A stretch of 33,494 nucleotides of DNA from an uncultured Spirochaetota bacterium. Its GTDB lineage: Bacteria; Spirochaetota; Spirochaetia; Treponematales; UBA12059. The notes below the pieces were generated by a model. The model was not told where the DNA came from. It worked only from the letters and a program-made list of their open reading frames with translations, and ran no database searches. The position numbers and the translations under genes are program-made. Where the stretch lies: the NCBI GenBank assembly GCA_937873275.1, contig CALMRC010000163.1, positions 1-33,494 of the forward strand, read 5' to 3'. Positions 1-8,116 of this stretch are shown here, piece by piece (position 1 is the stretch's first letter; each line of letters begins with the position of its first letter).

Positions 1-12
1 GGAGACCGCCCC

Positions 13-666
13 GTGAGGGAGGCGGGGGGGCACATCGTCCGGCTCCTGGCCCGGCGGCCCGAACTCGCGGGGGCCGAGTCCTCGATCCGGTCCTTGGCCG
101 GACTGCTGGCCGGGTGCCTCCGGGACGGGGGCACAATCCTGGCCTGCGGCAACGGGGGATCCGCGGCGGACGCGGACCATATGGTCTGCGAGCTCGCCAA
201 GGGCTTCCTGCTTCCCCGGCCCCTTCAAAACCCGCTCCGGGACACCCTGGTTCGAACCCTGGAGCGGACTCTCGGCCCGGCCGGCCTAGGCCTGGCCGGG
301 CGCCTCCAGGTCGGCTATCGGGCCGTGTCCCTCTGCTCGAACTCCGCCCTGCTCACGGCGATCGCCAACGACCAGGGCCCCGACGCGGTGTTCGCCCAGC
401 AGGTCCTCGGTCTGGGCCGGAAAGGGGATCTCCTGGTCTGCCTGAGCACCTCCGGAAAATCGATGTCCGTGCTGGCCGCCGCGGCCACGGCAAAGTCCCT
501 CGGACTCTCCACCGCCCTCCTCACCGGCCCGGGCGCCGCCCTCCCCGCCGGCCTCTTCGACGTGGTGGTCTCCGTGCCCGGCACGAACGCCGGGGAGATC
601 CAGGACCTCCACCGCCCGGTCTACCACGCGGTCTGCGCCTTCGCGGAGGCGGTCCGGGCGGGCTGA
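13..666 (+). CDS. gmhA: GmhA-like SIS-domain phosphoheptose isomerase
   Basis: Probable sugar-phosphate isomerase of the SIS fold; the closest named family is sedoheptulose-7-phosphate isomerase, which makes the heptose precursor for lipopolysaccharide or glycans in the cytosol. Seen: the phosphate-binding loop CGNGGSAADADHM at about residues 45-57, a following Glu in CELAKGF, the second phosphate loop CLSTSGKS, the AIAND motif, and a late EIQDLH...H segment matching the family's catalytic His region. About 25 extra residues (rich in R and L) lie between the first loop and AIAND compared with compact GmhA proteins. The GTG start has GGAG at bases 1-4. A TGA at 14-16 in another frame may end an upstream overlapping gene. 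Isomerase activity is well supported; the exact sugar is not. Confidence 0.8.
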   Translation: MREAGGHIVRLLARRPELAGAESSIRSLAGLLAGCLRDGGTILACGNGGSAADADHMVCELAKGFLLPRPLQNPLRDTLVRTLERTLGPAGLGLAGRLQVGYRAVSLCSNSALLTAIANDQGPDAVFAQQVLGLGRKGDLLVCLSTSGKSMSVLAAAATAKSLGLSTALLTGPGAALPAGLFDVVVSVPGTNAGEIQDLHRPVYHAVCAFAEAVRAG

Positions 667-1003
667 GAACCGGGGCGCTCCGGCGTCGGGGCCGAGCGAG
701 CTCCGCGGCCGGCCCGGCTCATCCCGAAAAAAATCGCACCCTCCGGGCATCCGGGGCTCCGATCCACTATAGTTGTTTTATGCGTCCGCCCGCCGATCCC
801 GCCCGGGACCCTCGGCCGCCGGCAGGGGGCGTAGCCGAACGCCCCTGCGGACCGCCGCCCGTCATCCCATATCTCCCCTCCCGCCGAATTTCCGGAGAAA
901 TTATATACCAATATCTATATTTTGCTTTACATATATTGAACACCTCATATATCATGTCCAAAACCGCCCCGGTCCCGGGGACGGCCGGCACGGAGGGTCT
1001 TCC
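667..1003. other. 337-base spacer with AT-rich island
   Basis: No convincing gene. The first half is G+C rich with an A7 run near 728. A small palindrome, ACTATAGT, lies at 766-773. Bases about 895-958 form an AT-rich island, the most A+T-rich stretch in this part of the window, and hold the likely promoter of the following operon. Confidence 0.6.
926..953 (+). promoter_or_regulatory. Candidate sigma-70-type promoter of the Mbx-like operon
   Basis: TTTACA at 926-931, a 16-base spacer, and TATATC at 948-953, inside an AT-rich island. The predicted start near 960 leaves a leader of about 44 bases before the first ATG at 1004. The match to consensus is moderate, and other A/T hexamers (TATATT at 916-921) could serve instead. 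Confidence 0.4.
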
Positions 1004-1501
1004 ATGCGAACAGTGAAACAGCGGATCCTGTCCTTCCTGGGGCTCTGGGGGGTTTGGCTCCTCCTGACGGCCCCCTGGAACTCCGAAGAGGCCGCGGCCG
1101 GGGCCGTCGTCGCCCTCCTGGTCGCGGCGCTACCCTTCTCCCGGGCATCCCCCCTCGGGGACCTGAAGCTGGGCCCCCGGGCACTGGCGACCCTGGTCGC
1201 CTACTTCTTCGTCTTCACGAAAGCCCTCGTCCTCTCGAACCTGGACGTCGCGTTCCGGGTCCTCCACCCCCGGCTTCCCATCGCCCCGGGGATCGTGAAG
1301 GTGAAGACCCGTCTCAAAACCCCCCTAGGCCGACTTCTCCTGGCGAACTCCATCACCCTGACCCCCGGCACGATCACCGTGGAGATGCGGGGCGAGGACG
1401 TCTTCGTCCACTGGATCAAGGTGGCGGACGCGGATCCGGAGGGCGCCACCGCCGCCATCGTGGGGGGATTCGAGAAATACCTGGAGGTGATCTGTGGCTG
1501 A
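1004..1501 (+). CDS. Mrp/Mbx complex subunit E-like (MnhE family)
   Basis: First gene of the operon: a 165-residue membrane protein of the MnhE/MrpE family (subunit A of Mbh/Mbx complexes), part of the cation-translocating module. Seen: two N-terminal hydrophobic segments (FLGLWGVWLLL and the AAAGAVVALLVAALPF stretch), a third around LVAYFFVFTKALVL, then the family-typical soluble tail with TPLGRLLLANSITLTPGTITVE and VHWI. The ATG at 1004 is preferred over earlier in-frame starts because it begins the conserved region and has GGAGGG at 992-997. The end overlaps the next gene by 8 bases. Confidence 0.9.
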   Translation: MRTVKQRILSFLGLWGVWLLLTAPWNSEEAAAGAVVALLVAALPFSRASPLGDLKLGPRALATLVAYFFVFTKALVLSNLDVAFRVLHPRLPIAPGIVKVKTRLKTPLGRLLLANSITLTPGTITVEMRGEDVFVHWIKVADADPEGATAAIVGGFEKYLEVICG

Positions 1502-1754
1502 AATCGTTTTCGCGGCCGCCGCCGGGCTCGCCGTCCTGGGCCTCCTGCTCTCCGCCGTCCGGTTCGCCCGGGGTCCCTGGGCGATCGACCGGACCGTGGC
1601 CCTGGACGTGATGACCATCATCGCCACGTCCCTGATCGTGGCCTTCGCCGTGTTCTCCGGCAGGCGGATCTACGTGGACGTGGGCATGGTCTACGGGCTC
1701 GTGGGATTCGCGGGGGTCGTGGCAATAGCCCGGTACCTGGAAGGGGGGCTGTAG
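1494..1754 (+). CDS. Mrp/Mbx complex subunit F-like (MnhF family)
   Basis: An 86-residue, three-helix membrane protein of the MrpF/MnhF family (subunit B of Mbh/Mbx). Seen: RFARGPWAIDRTVALDVM, the family hallmark (GP..DR..A.D), then helices around TSLIVAFAVFS and MVYGLVGFAGVVAIARYL. It starts at GTG, preceded by an excellent ribosome site GGAGGTGATC at 1483-1492 that lies inside the end of the previous gene, so the two are translationally coupled. It is a structural part of the ion-translocating module and has no enzymatic role of its own. Confidence 0.9.
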   Translation: MAEIVFAAAAGLAVLGLLLSAVRFARGPWAIDRTVALDVMTIIATSLIVAFAVFSGRRIYVDVGMVYGLVGFAGVVAIARYLEGGL

Positions 1755-1755
1755 G

Positions 1756-2100
1756 ATGAACGAGATCGTCGGAGCCTTCGTGAGCCTGGCCGGCTCCCTC
1801 TTCTTCCTCCTTTCGGCCGTCGGTCTTTTGCGCATGCCGGACGCCTTCAACCGGATGCAGGCGGGCACCAAGGCGACCACCCTGGGATCCATCCTTTTCC
1901 TCCTGGGCATCGGCATCATGAAGCCGGACTGGCTGGGAAGGATGGTCATCCTGATCGTGTTCATCGTCCTCACGAACCCGGTCAGTTCCAACGCCCTGGC
2001 CCGGGCGGCCCACGCCCACCGGAAGCGGATCGGGGCCCGGTTGGAGCCGGACGCCCTGGCGGCCGAGGACGGAGGGAAGGAGGCCGGTCATGCTGGTTGA
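1756..2100 (+). CDS. Mrp/Mbx complex subunit G-like (MnhG family)
   Basis: A 114-residue MrpG/MnhG-family membrane protein (subunit C of Mbh/Mbx). Seen: three hydrophobic helices, the conserved GLLRMPDAFNRMQAGTKATTLG segment (RMPD..R..A.TK..T.G is the family signature), and a long charged tail from about residue 80. The ATG follows the previous TAG by one base, with AAGGGGGG at 1741-1748 as ribosome site. The 3' end overlaps the next gene by 11 bases. Confidence 0.9.
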   Translation: MNEIVGAFVSLAGSLFFLLSAVGLLRMPDAFNRMQAGTKATTLGSILFLLGIGIMKPDWLGRMVILIVFIVLTNPVSSNALARAAHAHRKRIGARLEPDALAAEDGGKEAGHAG

Positions 2101-2377
2101 CGTCGCTCTCCTGGTTTCCGGGATCGTCATGATCGCCGCGGGGATCGGGGCCGTCCTGGCCCGGAGCCTCCTGGTCTCCATCCTCCTGTCCGGAGGCGTG
2201 AGCCTGGCGGCCAGCCTGGTGTTCCTGCTCATGGGGGCGCCGGACGTGGCCATGACCGAGGCCGCCATCGGGTCCGGGCTGACCACCGTGGTCTACCTGT
2301 ACGCCCTGGCCCGGGCCCGCCAGCCCGATGAGGAGGACTCGGATCCTCTCGGAAATTCCGTGAAGGGAGGCCGCTGA
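2090..2377 (+). CDS. MbxD-like subunit (DUF4040, MrpA C-terminal-like)
   Basis: A 95-residue, three-helix protein equivalent to the DUF4040 part of the MrpA C-terminus and to MbhD/MbxD. Seen: LLVSILLSGGVSLAASLVFLLMGAPDVAMTEA in outline, with the invariant APDVAMTEAAIGSG core at about residues 50-63. This Glu-bearing helix is thought to be part of the cation path in Mrp and Mbh complexes (family knowledge). Its presence as a separate small gene is typical of Mbh/Mbx operons and unlike stand-alone Mrp antiporters, where it is fused to MrpA. Confidence 0.88.
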   Translation: MLVDVALLVSGIVMIAAGIGAVLARSLLVSILLSGGVSLAASLVFLLMGAPDVAMTEAAIGSGLTTVVYLYALARARQPDEEDSDPLGNSVKGGR

Positions 2378-3078
2378 TGATGCGCAGGGTACTCGTATTC
2401 CTGGCCGTGGCGGGCCTGGCCTGGGCCCTCCTTCCCCTGGCCCTGGGTTCGGGGGTTCCCGAGGCCCCCGGCGCCCTGGCGACCGCGTACCTCACGGACG
2501 CGCCCGCGGACTTCGGGGCCGCCAACATCGTGACGGCCATCGTGGTGAGCTACCGGGGCTTCGACACCCTGGGCGAGGTGGCGGTCCTCTTCGCGGCCAC
2601 CGCGGGCGTGGGAGCCCTCCTCACCCGGAAACGCCTGGGACTCGGGGACGCGGAACCCGAGGCCAAGCCCGCGGCCACGGAGATCCTGGTCACCGCCACG
2701 GGGCTCCTCACGGGCCTTCTGGTGATGTTCGGGGTCTACATCTTCCTGCACGGCCACCTGACCCCCGGGGGAGGATTCCAGGGCGGCGTGGTGATCGCCA
2801 CGGCCCTCCTCCTGGGCCTCCTGGCCCGGCCGGAATCGCATCTGTCCCACGGTATCCTGGCGGCGGTGGAATCCCTGTCCGGAGCCGCCTACGTGGGTAT
2901 GGGGCTTTTGGGCGCCTTCCTGGCCTGGGGCTTCCTGGATCCCCGGGCCCTGCCCCTGGGACGGATCGGGTCCCTGGTCAGCGCCGGATCCATCCCGGTC
3001 ATCTATTCCCTGATCGGCCTCAAGGTCGGCGCCGAACTCTCCGGAATCCTCGACGCCCTGAAAGGAGACCGCGAATGA
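2377..3078 (+). CDS. MbxE/F-like fusion (MrpA-tail plus MnhB)
   Basis: A 233-residue membrane protein made of two modules that are separate MbhE and MbhF genes in Pyrococcus Mbh. Residues 1-85 carry an MbhE/MrpA-tail module with NIVTAIVVSYRGFDTLGEVAVLF. Residues 105-233 carry the MnhB module with the hallmark HGHLTPGGGFQGGVV. Several hydrophobic helices follow, including LAAVESLSGAAYVGMGLLGAF. The start overlaps the previous stop by one base and the end overlaps the next gene by four (ATGA). It is part of the Na+/H+-handling half of the complex. Confidence 0.88.
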   Translation: MMRRVLVFLAVAGLAWALLPLALGSGVPEAPGALATAYLTDAPADFGAANIVTAIVVSYRGFDTLGEVAVLFAATAGVGALLTRKRLGLGDAEPEAKPAATEILVTATGLLTGLLVMFGVYIFLHGHLTPGGGFQGGVVIATALLLGLLARPESHLSHGILAAVESLSGAAYVGMGLLGAFLAWGFLDPRALPLGRIGSLVSAGSIPVIYSLIGLKVGAELSGILDALKGDRE

Positions 3079-3470
3079 GCCTCCTGGAATTCGTCTCCCG
3101 GATCAATCCCGTGGCGGCCTCCGGGGCCGTCCTGGTGCTGGTGGGCGTCTGGGGCGTCCTGGCCCGGCCCAACCTCTTCAAGATCGCCATCGCGACCTCC
3201 GTGATGGAGACCGGCGTGAACCTGGTCATCCTCTCCACCGGCTACATCCGGGGCCGCACGGCGCCCATCCTGGACTCCGCGGTCGCCGGCACGGCGACGG
3301 ACGCGGCCGGAGCCGCCGCCCGGATGACGGACCCGGTGCCCCAAGCCCTGGTCCTCACGGCGATCGTCATCGGCCTGGCGGTCACGGCCCTCCAACTCTC
3401 CTACGCCGTGCGGCTCCGGGCCGCCGGGGGAGGCTCCTCCATCGAATCCTACGGAGACGAGAAATGGTGA
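3075..3470 (+). CDS. Mrp/Mbx complex subunit C-like (NuoK/MnhC family)
   Basis: A 131-residue MrpC/MbhG-type subunit, homologous to NuoK of complex I. Seen: three hydrophobic helices, a Glu inside the second (SVMETGVNLVILS), and the highly conserved DPVPQALVLTAIVIGLAVTA around residues 86-105. In NuoK-type proteins the membrane Glu belongs to the proton path; assigning the same role here is inference. It overlaps the neighbours on both sides (ATGA at its start, 7 bases at its end), so it is translationally coupled. Confidence 0.9.
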   Translation: MSLLEFVSRINPVAASGAVLVLVGVWGVLARPNLFKIAIATSVMETGVNLVILSTGYIRGRTAPILDSAVAGTATDAAGAAARMTDPVPQALVLTAIVIGLAVTALQLSYAVRLRAAGGGSSIESYGDEKW

Positions 3471-6400
3471 ACCCCCTCTGGCTCTTCGCCCTGTCCCTCG
3501 GGGCGGCCTTCCTCCTGCCCCTGGTGGACCGGTTGGGTCGCCGGATCGCCCTGGTCCTGGTCCACGGCGTGACCGCGGCCTGGCTGGCCGCCGGGCTCTC
3601 CTGGCTCGCGGTCCTTCTGTCCGGCGGGGAGGCCGCCGAGTTCGGGACCGCGGGCTTCCGGGCCCCCCTGGCCATCGTGCTCCGGGTGGGCCTGGCCGAG
3701 GCGGCCGGCGTCACGGCGATCGCCCTGACGGGACTCCTGGCCGCCTTCTCCCTTACCCGGTCCCTCCGGGAAGCACCCCTGGGCGGGGCCATGGCCCTGC
3801 TCATGGCCCTCATGGGGCTCTCCGGGATCGTGCTGACCCGGGACCTCTTCAACCTCTTCGTCTTCCTGGAGATCTCCGCGATCGGGACCTACGGGCTCCT
3901 GGGGTTCGACGACCGGAAGCCCGCCCTCCGTTCGGCCTTCAAGTACATGATCGCCGGGGGATTGGCGAGTTCCCTGTACCTGATCGGGGTGATCTACGTG
4001 TACCGCCTGGCGGATACCCTGAACCTGGACATCGCCGCCGCGGGCACCGCCCTCTCGGGGCCCGCCGGAACCGCGGCGGTATTCTTCCTCCTGGCCGCTC
4101 TCCTGGTGGAACTCAAGCCCTTCCCGGCCAACGGCTGGGCGGTGGACGCCTACGAGACCGCCCATCCCGGGATCTCCGCGATACTGTCCGGTGCTTCCGC
4201 CACGGCCCTCCTCCTGGCCCTCTGGAAGATCCTGCCCCTCCTGGGTCCCGCCCACCTGTCCCTGGTGGCGGGAAGCGGACTGGCCACCTTCGCGGCGGGC
4301 AACCTGGTGGGAGCCCGGCAGGACCGGCCCCTGCGGATGCTCGGGTATTCCTCCGTGGCCCAGGTGGGCCTGGTGGCCGCGGTGGCGGCCCTCGCCCGCC
4401 TCGGCGGCCTGGGGGACGGCGGGGCGGACTTCGCCGCGGCGGTGGCGGGCGGCCTCCTTCTGAACCACCTCCTGGCCAAGACGGGCCTCTTCCTACTGGC
4501 CGGAGCCGTGGAGGACGACGACGCCCGGGGCCGCCTGGCTCCCCTGTCCCTGGCCGCCGCGGGCGTCCTTTCGGCGGCCCTGGTGGGACTGCCGCCCTTC
4601 CCGGGCTTCTGGGCCAAGTGGCGCCTGGTCCGGGCCCTGGCGGACTCGGGGCTGTGGTGGATCCTGGCCATAGTCCTGGGGGGAAGCCTCCTGGAGGCCT
4701 TCTACGTCTTCCGCTGGCTCGGGCTCCGGGCCAAGGGCGAGGCCGGCGAGGCCCCCGTCCGGCTCGGGATCCGGAGCGCCGGTCCCGTCCTGGCGGCCCT
4801 GCTCCTGGCCGCCGCGGGCGCGCTGGCCGGGATCCGGGGACCCGTCCCGGACCTCCTGCTCTGGGCCCCCTGGGCCGCCGCGGCGATCCTCTTCCTCCTG
4901 GACGGGACCCCCGGATGGCTCAAGGGCCTTCTATCCGTGGCCGCCGCGGCCGCCTTCGGCGCCGCCGCCTGGGACCGGCTGGACGGCTTCCGCCAGTTCT
5001 TCGCGGTCATGCTCCTGGGCGGCGGGGCCCTCTTCTCGATCGCGGCCCTCCGGAAGGGCGGCCCCCGTCGGGGCCTCCACCCCCTCCTGGCCGCCGCGAC
5101 CCTGGCCCTCGGGGCGATCCTGGTCGCCCGGACCCCCCTGGAGTTCTTCTTCGCCTGGGAAACCATGACGGCGGCCAGCTGGCTCCTGGTCCTGCGGGGC
5201 CGGGGCGGGGAAAAGCCCGCCCTCTCCTACATCGTCTTCGGCCTCGGCGGGGCCTTCCTCCTCATGGCCGGCCTCGCCGCGGGGGGCTGGGACGGAGGGA
5301 TCGCGGCCGCGGGCTGGCCGGGCCTCCTGGTCCTGGTCGGCCTCCTGGTGAAGGCCGGCGCTCTGGGGGTTCACGTCTGGCTGCCGGGCTCCTACGCGGA
5401 GTCGGACGACGAATCCTCGGGATTCCTGTCCTCGGCCCTGTCCAAGGCCCCGATCTTCGCCCTCTTCGCCCTGGCCCTGTCCCTGGGAGCCGCCCTGCCC
5501 GGCGGACCGTGGACTAGCCGGGCCCTGGGCTGGCTGGGCCTGGCCACCGCCCTGGGCGGCGCCCTGTACGCGGTCTACCAGGAGGACATCAAGCGAACCC
5601 TCGCCTATTCCTCCCTGGGGCAGATCGGGTACATCCTCCTGGCCTTCGCCGCGATGGACCAGGCGGGCTGGACGACCTCCCTGTATTTGGCCCTGAACCA
5701 CTTCCTGTACAAGTCGATGCTCTTCCTGGCCGTCGCGGGGGTGATCCAGCGCACGGGGACCCGGAACATGTACGAGATGGGAGGGCTCATCAAGAAGATG
5801 CCCGTGAGCTTCCTGTCCGTGCTCATGGCCATCATCGCCCTGTCCGGGGTGCCTCCCCTGTCGGGCTTCGGCGGGAAGTGGCTCCTCTACTCGACCCTGA
5901 TCGGAAAGGGCTGGTACCTGGAGACCGCGGTCGCCTTCTTCGCCAGCGCCGTGGCCTTCCTCTACCTCTACCGCCTGATCCACTCCATCTTCCTGGGCCA
6001 GCCCAAGCCCTCCCAGGCGAACGTGCGAGAGGCCCCGGTGGCCCTGGTCCTGCCCCAGCTGGTCCTGATGGCGGTCCTGATGGCGGTCTCGGTCTTCCCC
6101 CGGCTGATGCTGGATCCCATCCTGGCCCTGGTGGGGGACCGGTTCCCCGCCGCCTTCGTCTTCGAGGGAACCCGCCTGCGCTCGGCCCTGGGGTACTGGG
6201 ACGGGACCCTGACCATGATCGTCACGGGGGGAGTCTTCGCCCTCTGCCTGGTCTGGATGCTGGCCAACCTGCACAACCCGCAGTCCGTGAAGCAGTTCAA
6301 CATCGTCTTCGCGGCGGAGCGGCCGTTGCGGCCCGAGACCACCCACTACGCCTGGCGCTTCTTCGAACCCTACCGGAAGGCCCTGGGCTTCCTGACCCGG

Positions 6401-6553
6401 GAACGGGCCGAGCGCTTCTGGGACGCCTTCGGCACCGGGGCCGCCTCCGTCGGGGGCGCCCTGCGGCGACTCTATACCGGGAACGGCCAGACCTACGCCC
6501 TCCACGTCGTGCTGTACGTGGCGGTCCTCTATCTCCTCCTGGGGGTCCTGTGA
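3464..6553 (+). CDS. Double antiporter-like subunit (MbxH-H' fusion, two MrpD/NuoN modules)
   Basis: A 1029-residue, very hydrophobic protein that holds two complete proton-transporter-like modules (NuoL/M/N, MrpD, MbhH family) in one chain. Module 1 (about 1-450) has the helix-5 Glu136 in FNLFVFLEISA, Lys218 in VELKPFP, and Lys339 in LLLNHLLAKTG. Module 2 (about 465-1029) has Glu566 in FFFAWETMTA, Lys630 in GLLVKAG, and Lys750 in LNHFLYKSM. These are the residues known to be central to ion pumping in the family, so both modules look competent. Pyrococcus Mbx has two separate subunits, H and H', at this place in the operon. The start overlaps mrpC; the end overlaps the next gene by one base. 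Confidence 0.92.
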   Translation: MVNPLWLFALSLGAAFLLPLVDRLGRRIALVLVHGVTAAWLAAGLSWLAVLLSGGEAAEFGTAGFRAPLAIVLRVGLAEAAGVTAIALTGLLAAFSLTRSLREAPLGGAMALLMALMGLSGIVLTRDLFNLFVFLEISAIGTYGLLGFDDRKPALRSAFKYMIAGGLASSLYLIGVIYVYRLADTLNLDIAAAGTALSGPAGTAAVFFLLAALLVELKPFPANGWAVDAYETAHPGISAILSGASATALLLALWKILPLLGPAHLSLVAGSGLATFAAGNLVGARQDRPLRMLGYSSVAQVGLVAAVAALARLGGLGDGGADFAAAVAGGLLLNHLLAKTGLFLLAGAVEDDDARGRLAPLSLAAAGVLSAALVGLPPFPGFWAKWRLVRALADSGLWWILAIVLGGSLLEAFYVFRWLGLRAKGEAGEAPVRLGIRSAGPVLAALLLAAAGALAGIRGPVPDLLLWAPWAAAAILFLLDGTPGWLKGLLSVAAAAAFGAAAWDRLDGFRQFFAVMLLGGGALFSIAALRKGGPRRGLHPLLAAATLALGAILVARTPLEFFFAWETMTAASWLLVLRGRGGEKPALSYIVFGLGGAFLLMAGLAAGGWDGGIAAAGWPGLLVLVGLLVKAGALGVHVWLPGSYAESDDESSGFLSSALSKAPIFALFALALSLGAALPGGPWTSRALGWLGLATALGGALYAVYQEDIKRTLAYSSLGQIGYILLAFAAMDQAGWTTSLYLALNHFLYKSMLFLAVAGVIQRTGTRNMYEMGGLIKKMPVSFLSVLMAIIALSGVPPLSGFGGKWLLYSTLIGKGWYLETAVAFFASAVAFLYLYRLIHSIFLGQPKPSQANVREAPVALVLPQLVLMAVLMAVSVFPRLMLDPILALVGDRFPAAFVFEGTRLRSALGYWDGTLTMIVTGGVFALCLVWMLANLHNPQSVKQFNIVFAAERPLRPETTHYAWRFFEPYRKALGFLTRERAERFWDAFGTGAASVGGALRRLYTGNGQTYALHVVLYVAVLYLLLGVL

Positions 6554-7467
6554 TGGAAACCGGAATCCTGACCCGCATCGGGTACGCCCTGGTATCCCTG
6601 TTCGTGATCACGAACTACGGCCTTTTGCTGATCGGGTCGATGGCCCGGATCAGCGCCAAGGTCCAGGGACGCGTGGGCCAGCCCGTGTGGCAGCCCTACA
6701 TCGACATCGTGAAAAGCACGGCGAAGCGTAACTCCATCGGCCACGGGATCATGTTCTACCTGGGTCCCGTCTTCCGCCTGGCCGGAGGGGTGGGCACCTA
6801 CATGTTCATCCCCGCGGTCTACGGATCGGTCCTCTTCCGGAACTTCTCGGACTCCGGGGACCTCCTCCTGGTGATGTACTTCATCTTCTTCGGCCAGCTC
6901 GGCATGGCCCTGGGGGCCAGCGAAGGGGGCCACCCCTACTCCGCCATCGGCGTGAGCCGGGGGCTCTCCCAGATGACCGCCTTCGAGGTGCCCTTCGCCC
7001 TCTCCGTGATCGCCGTCGCGATCCAGTACCGGACCCTGGACATCACGGCCATCGTGGCCGCCCAGCAAGGCGGCTTCTGGAACTGGACGGTCGCGACGAA
7101 TCCCCTGGCGGTGGTCGCCGCCCTGATCGCCTTCCTGGGCATGTCCATGCACAATCCCTTCAGCATCGTCATCGCCCCCCAGGAGATCCCCATCGGCCCG
7201 CCCACGGAGTACCAGAGCAACCTCCTGGGCATGCTCCAGACGAACCGGGCGATCTTCAACGGGGCCAAGCTCGTCCTATACATGAACCTGTACTTCGGCG
7301 GCGCGACGGACATCGTGACCATGGTGGTGAAGACCTTCCTCATCTACTTCATCAACGTGTTCGTCGGACAGGCCTTCCCCCGGTTCCGGGTCGACCAGTC
7401 GATCCGGTTCTTCCTGGGCGTGCCCACCCTGATCGGCATCGCCTCGGTCATCATCGCGGCGATATAG
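6553..7467 (+). CDS. ND1/NuoH-like membrane subunit (MbxM type)
   Basis: A 304-residue membrane anchor homologous to NuoH, MbhM and MbxM, linking the hydrophilic arm to the antiporter-like subunits. Seen: GRVGQPVWQPYIDIVK at about 36-51 (the NuoH-type RxGPxxxQPxxDxxK motif), LGASEGGHPYSAIGVSRGLSQM, FEVPFALSV, and PIGPPTEYQSNLLG with its acidic loop. About eight hydrophobic segments are visible. Its position, before the NuoB-like gene, matches the Mbx gene order; in Pyrococcus Mbh operons this gene comes near the end. The ATG overlaps the previous TGA by one base. Confidence 0.9.
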   Translation: METGILTRIGYALVSLFVITNYGLLLIGSMARISAKVQGRVGQPVWQPYIDIVKSTAKRNSIGHGIMFYLGPVFRLAGGVGTYMFIPAVYGSVLFRNFSDSGDLLLVMYFIFFGQLGMALGASEGGHPYSAIGVSRGLSQMTAFEVPFALSVIAVAIQYRTLDITAIVAAQQGGFWNWTVATNPLAVVAALIAFLGMSMHNPFSIVIAPQEIPIGPPTEYQSNLLGMLQTNRAIFNGAKLVLYMNLYFGGATDIVTMVVKTFLIYFINVFVGQAFPRFRVDQSIRFFLGVPTLIGIASVIIAAI

Positions 7468-7477
7468 GAGGCCGACC

Positions 7478-8107
7478 GTGTCCGACAAGAAAGGCAAGCC
7501 GGTGCCCCTGGCCAACGAGGGGCTTCCTGCCGGGGAGCGGGGACTCTTCTGCGACGCCCCCCCGAGGGAATACGCCCCGGCCGCGAAGATCGTGGAGGAT
7601 TTCTGGAACTGGGCCCGGTCCCAGAGCCTGTGGATCCTGGGCTTCGGCACGGGCTGCGGGGCCATCGAGCTCCGGCCCCTCATGACCAGCCGCTACGACA
7701 TGTACCGCTTCGGCATCCAGCCCCGGCCGACCCCCCGGCAGTCCTCGGTCTTCGTGATCGGGGGTTACGCCTCCGTGAAGACCCTGAAGCGCATCGTGCG
7801 GAGCTACGAGCAGATGATGGGCCCGAAGTTCGTCGTGGCCCTGGGTTCCTGCACCATCAACGGCGGCATGTACTGGGACAGCTACAACACCATCAAGCGG
7901 ATCGACCAGTACATCCCGGTGGACGTGTACATCGCGGGCTGCATGCCCCGTCCCGAGGCCCTGCTGGCGGGCTTCCAGGAGCTCAAGCGGATCATCCGCG
8001 CGGGCAAGGCGGAGGGCCAGAACGAGTACGCCCGCAACTTCGAGTGGTACAAGGCCAACCAGAAGCGGGTCATCAAGGACTGGAACATGCCGGACTACAA
8101 CTGGTAG
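7478..8107 (+). CDS. NuoB/PSST-like iron-sulfur subunit (MbxJ type)
   Basis: A 209-residue soluble subunit that would hold the last [4Fe-4S] cluster (N2-like, proximal) next to the membrane. Seen: SLWILGFGTGCGAIE with Cys60, YDMYRFGIQPRPTPRQS, ALGSC with Cys125, and YIAGCMPRPEALL with Cys155. Complex I has CCxxE here with two adjacent Cys; this protein has CGxxE, so one of the four usual ligands is missing. Another Cys (Cys25) lies in the N-terminal region. The GTG start has a perfect AGGAGG at 7466-7471 that overlaps the previous stop. The tail after about 175 is charged and family-specific. Confidence 0.9.
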   Translation: MSDKKGKPVPLANEGLPAGERGLFCDAPPREYAPAAKIVEDFWNWARSQSLWILGFGTGCGAIELRPLMTSRYDMYRFGIQPRPTPRQSSVFVIGGYASVKTLKRIVRSYEQMMGPKFVVALGSCTINGGMYWDSYNTIKRIDQYIPVDVYIAGCMPRPEALLAGFQELKRIIRAGKAEGQNEYARNFEWYKANQKRVIKDWNMPDYNW

Positions 8108-8116
8108 GGGGGAAGG

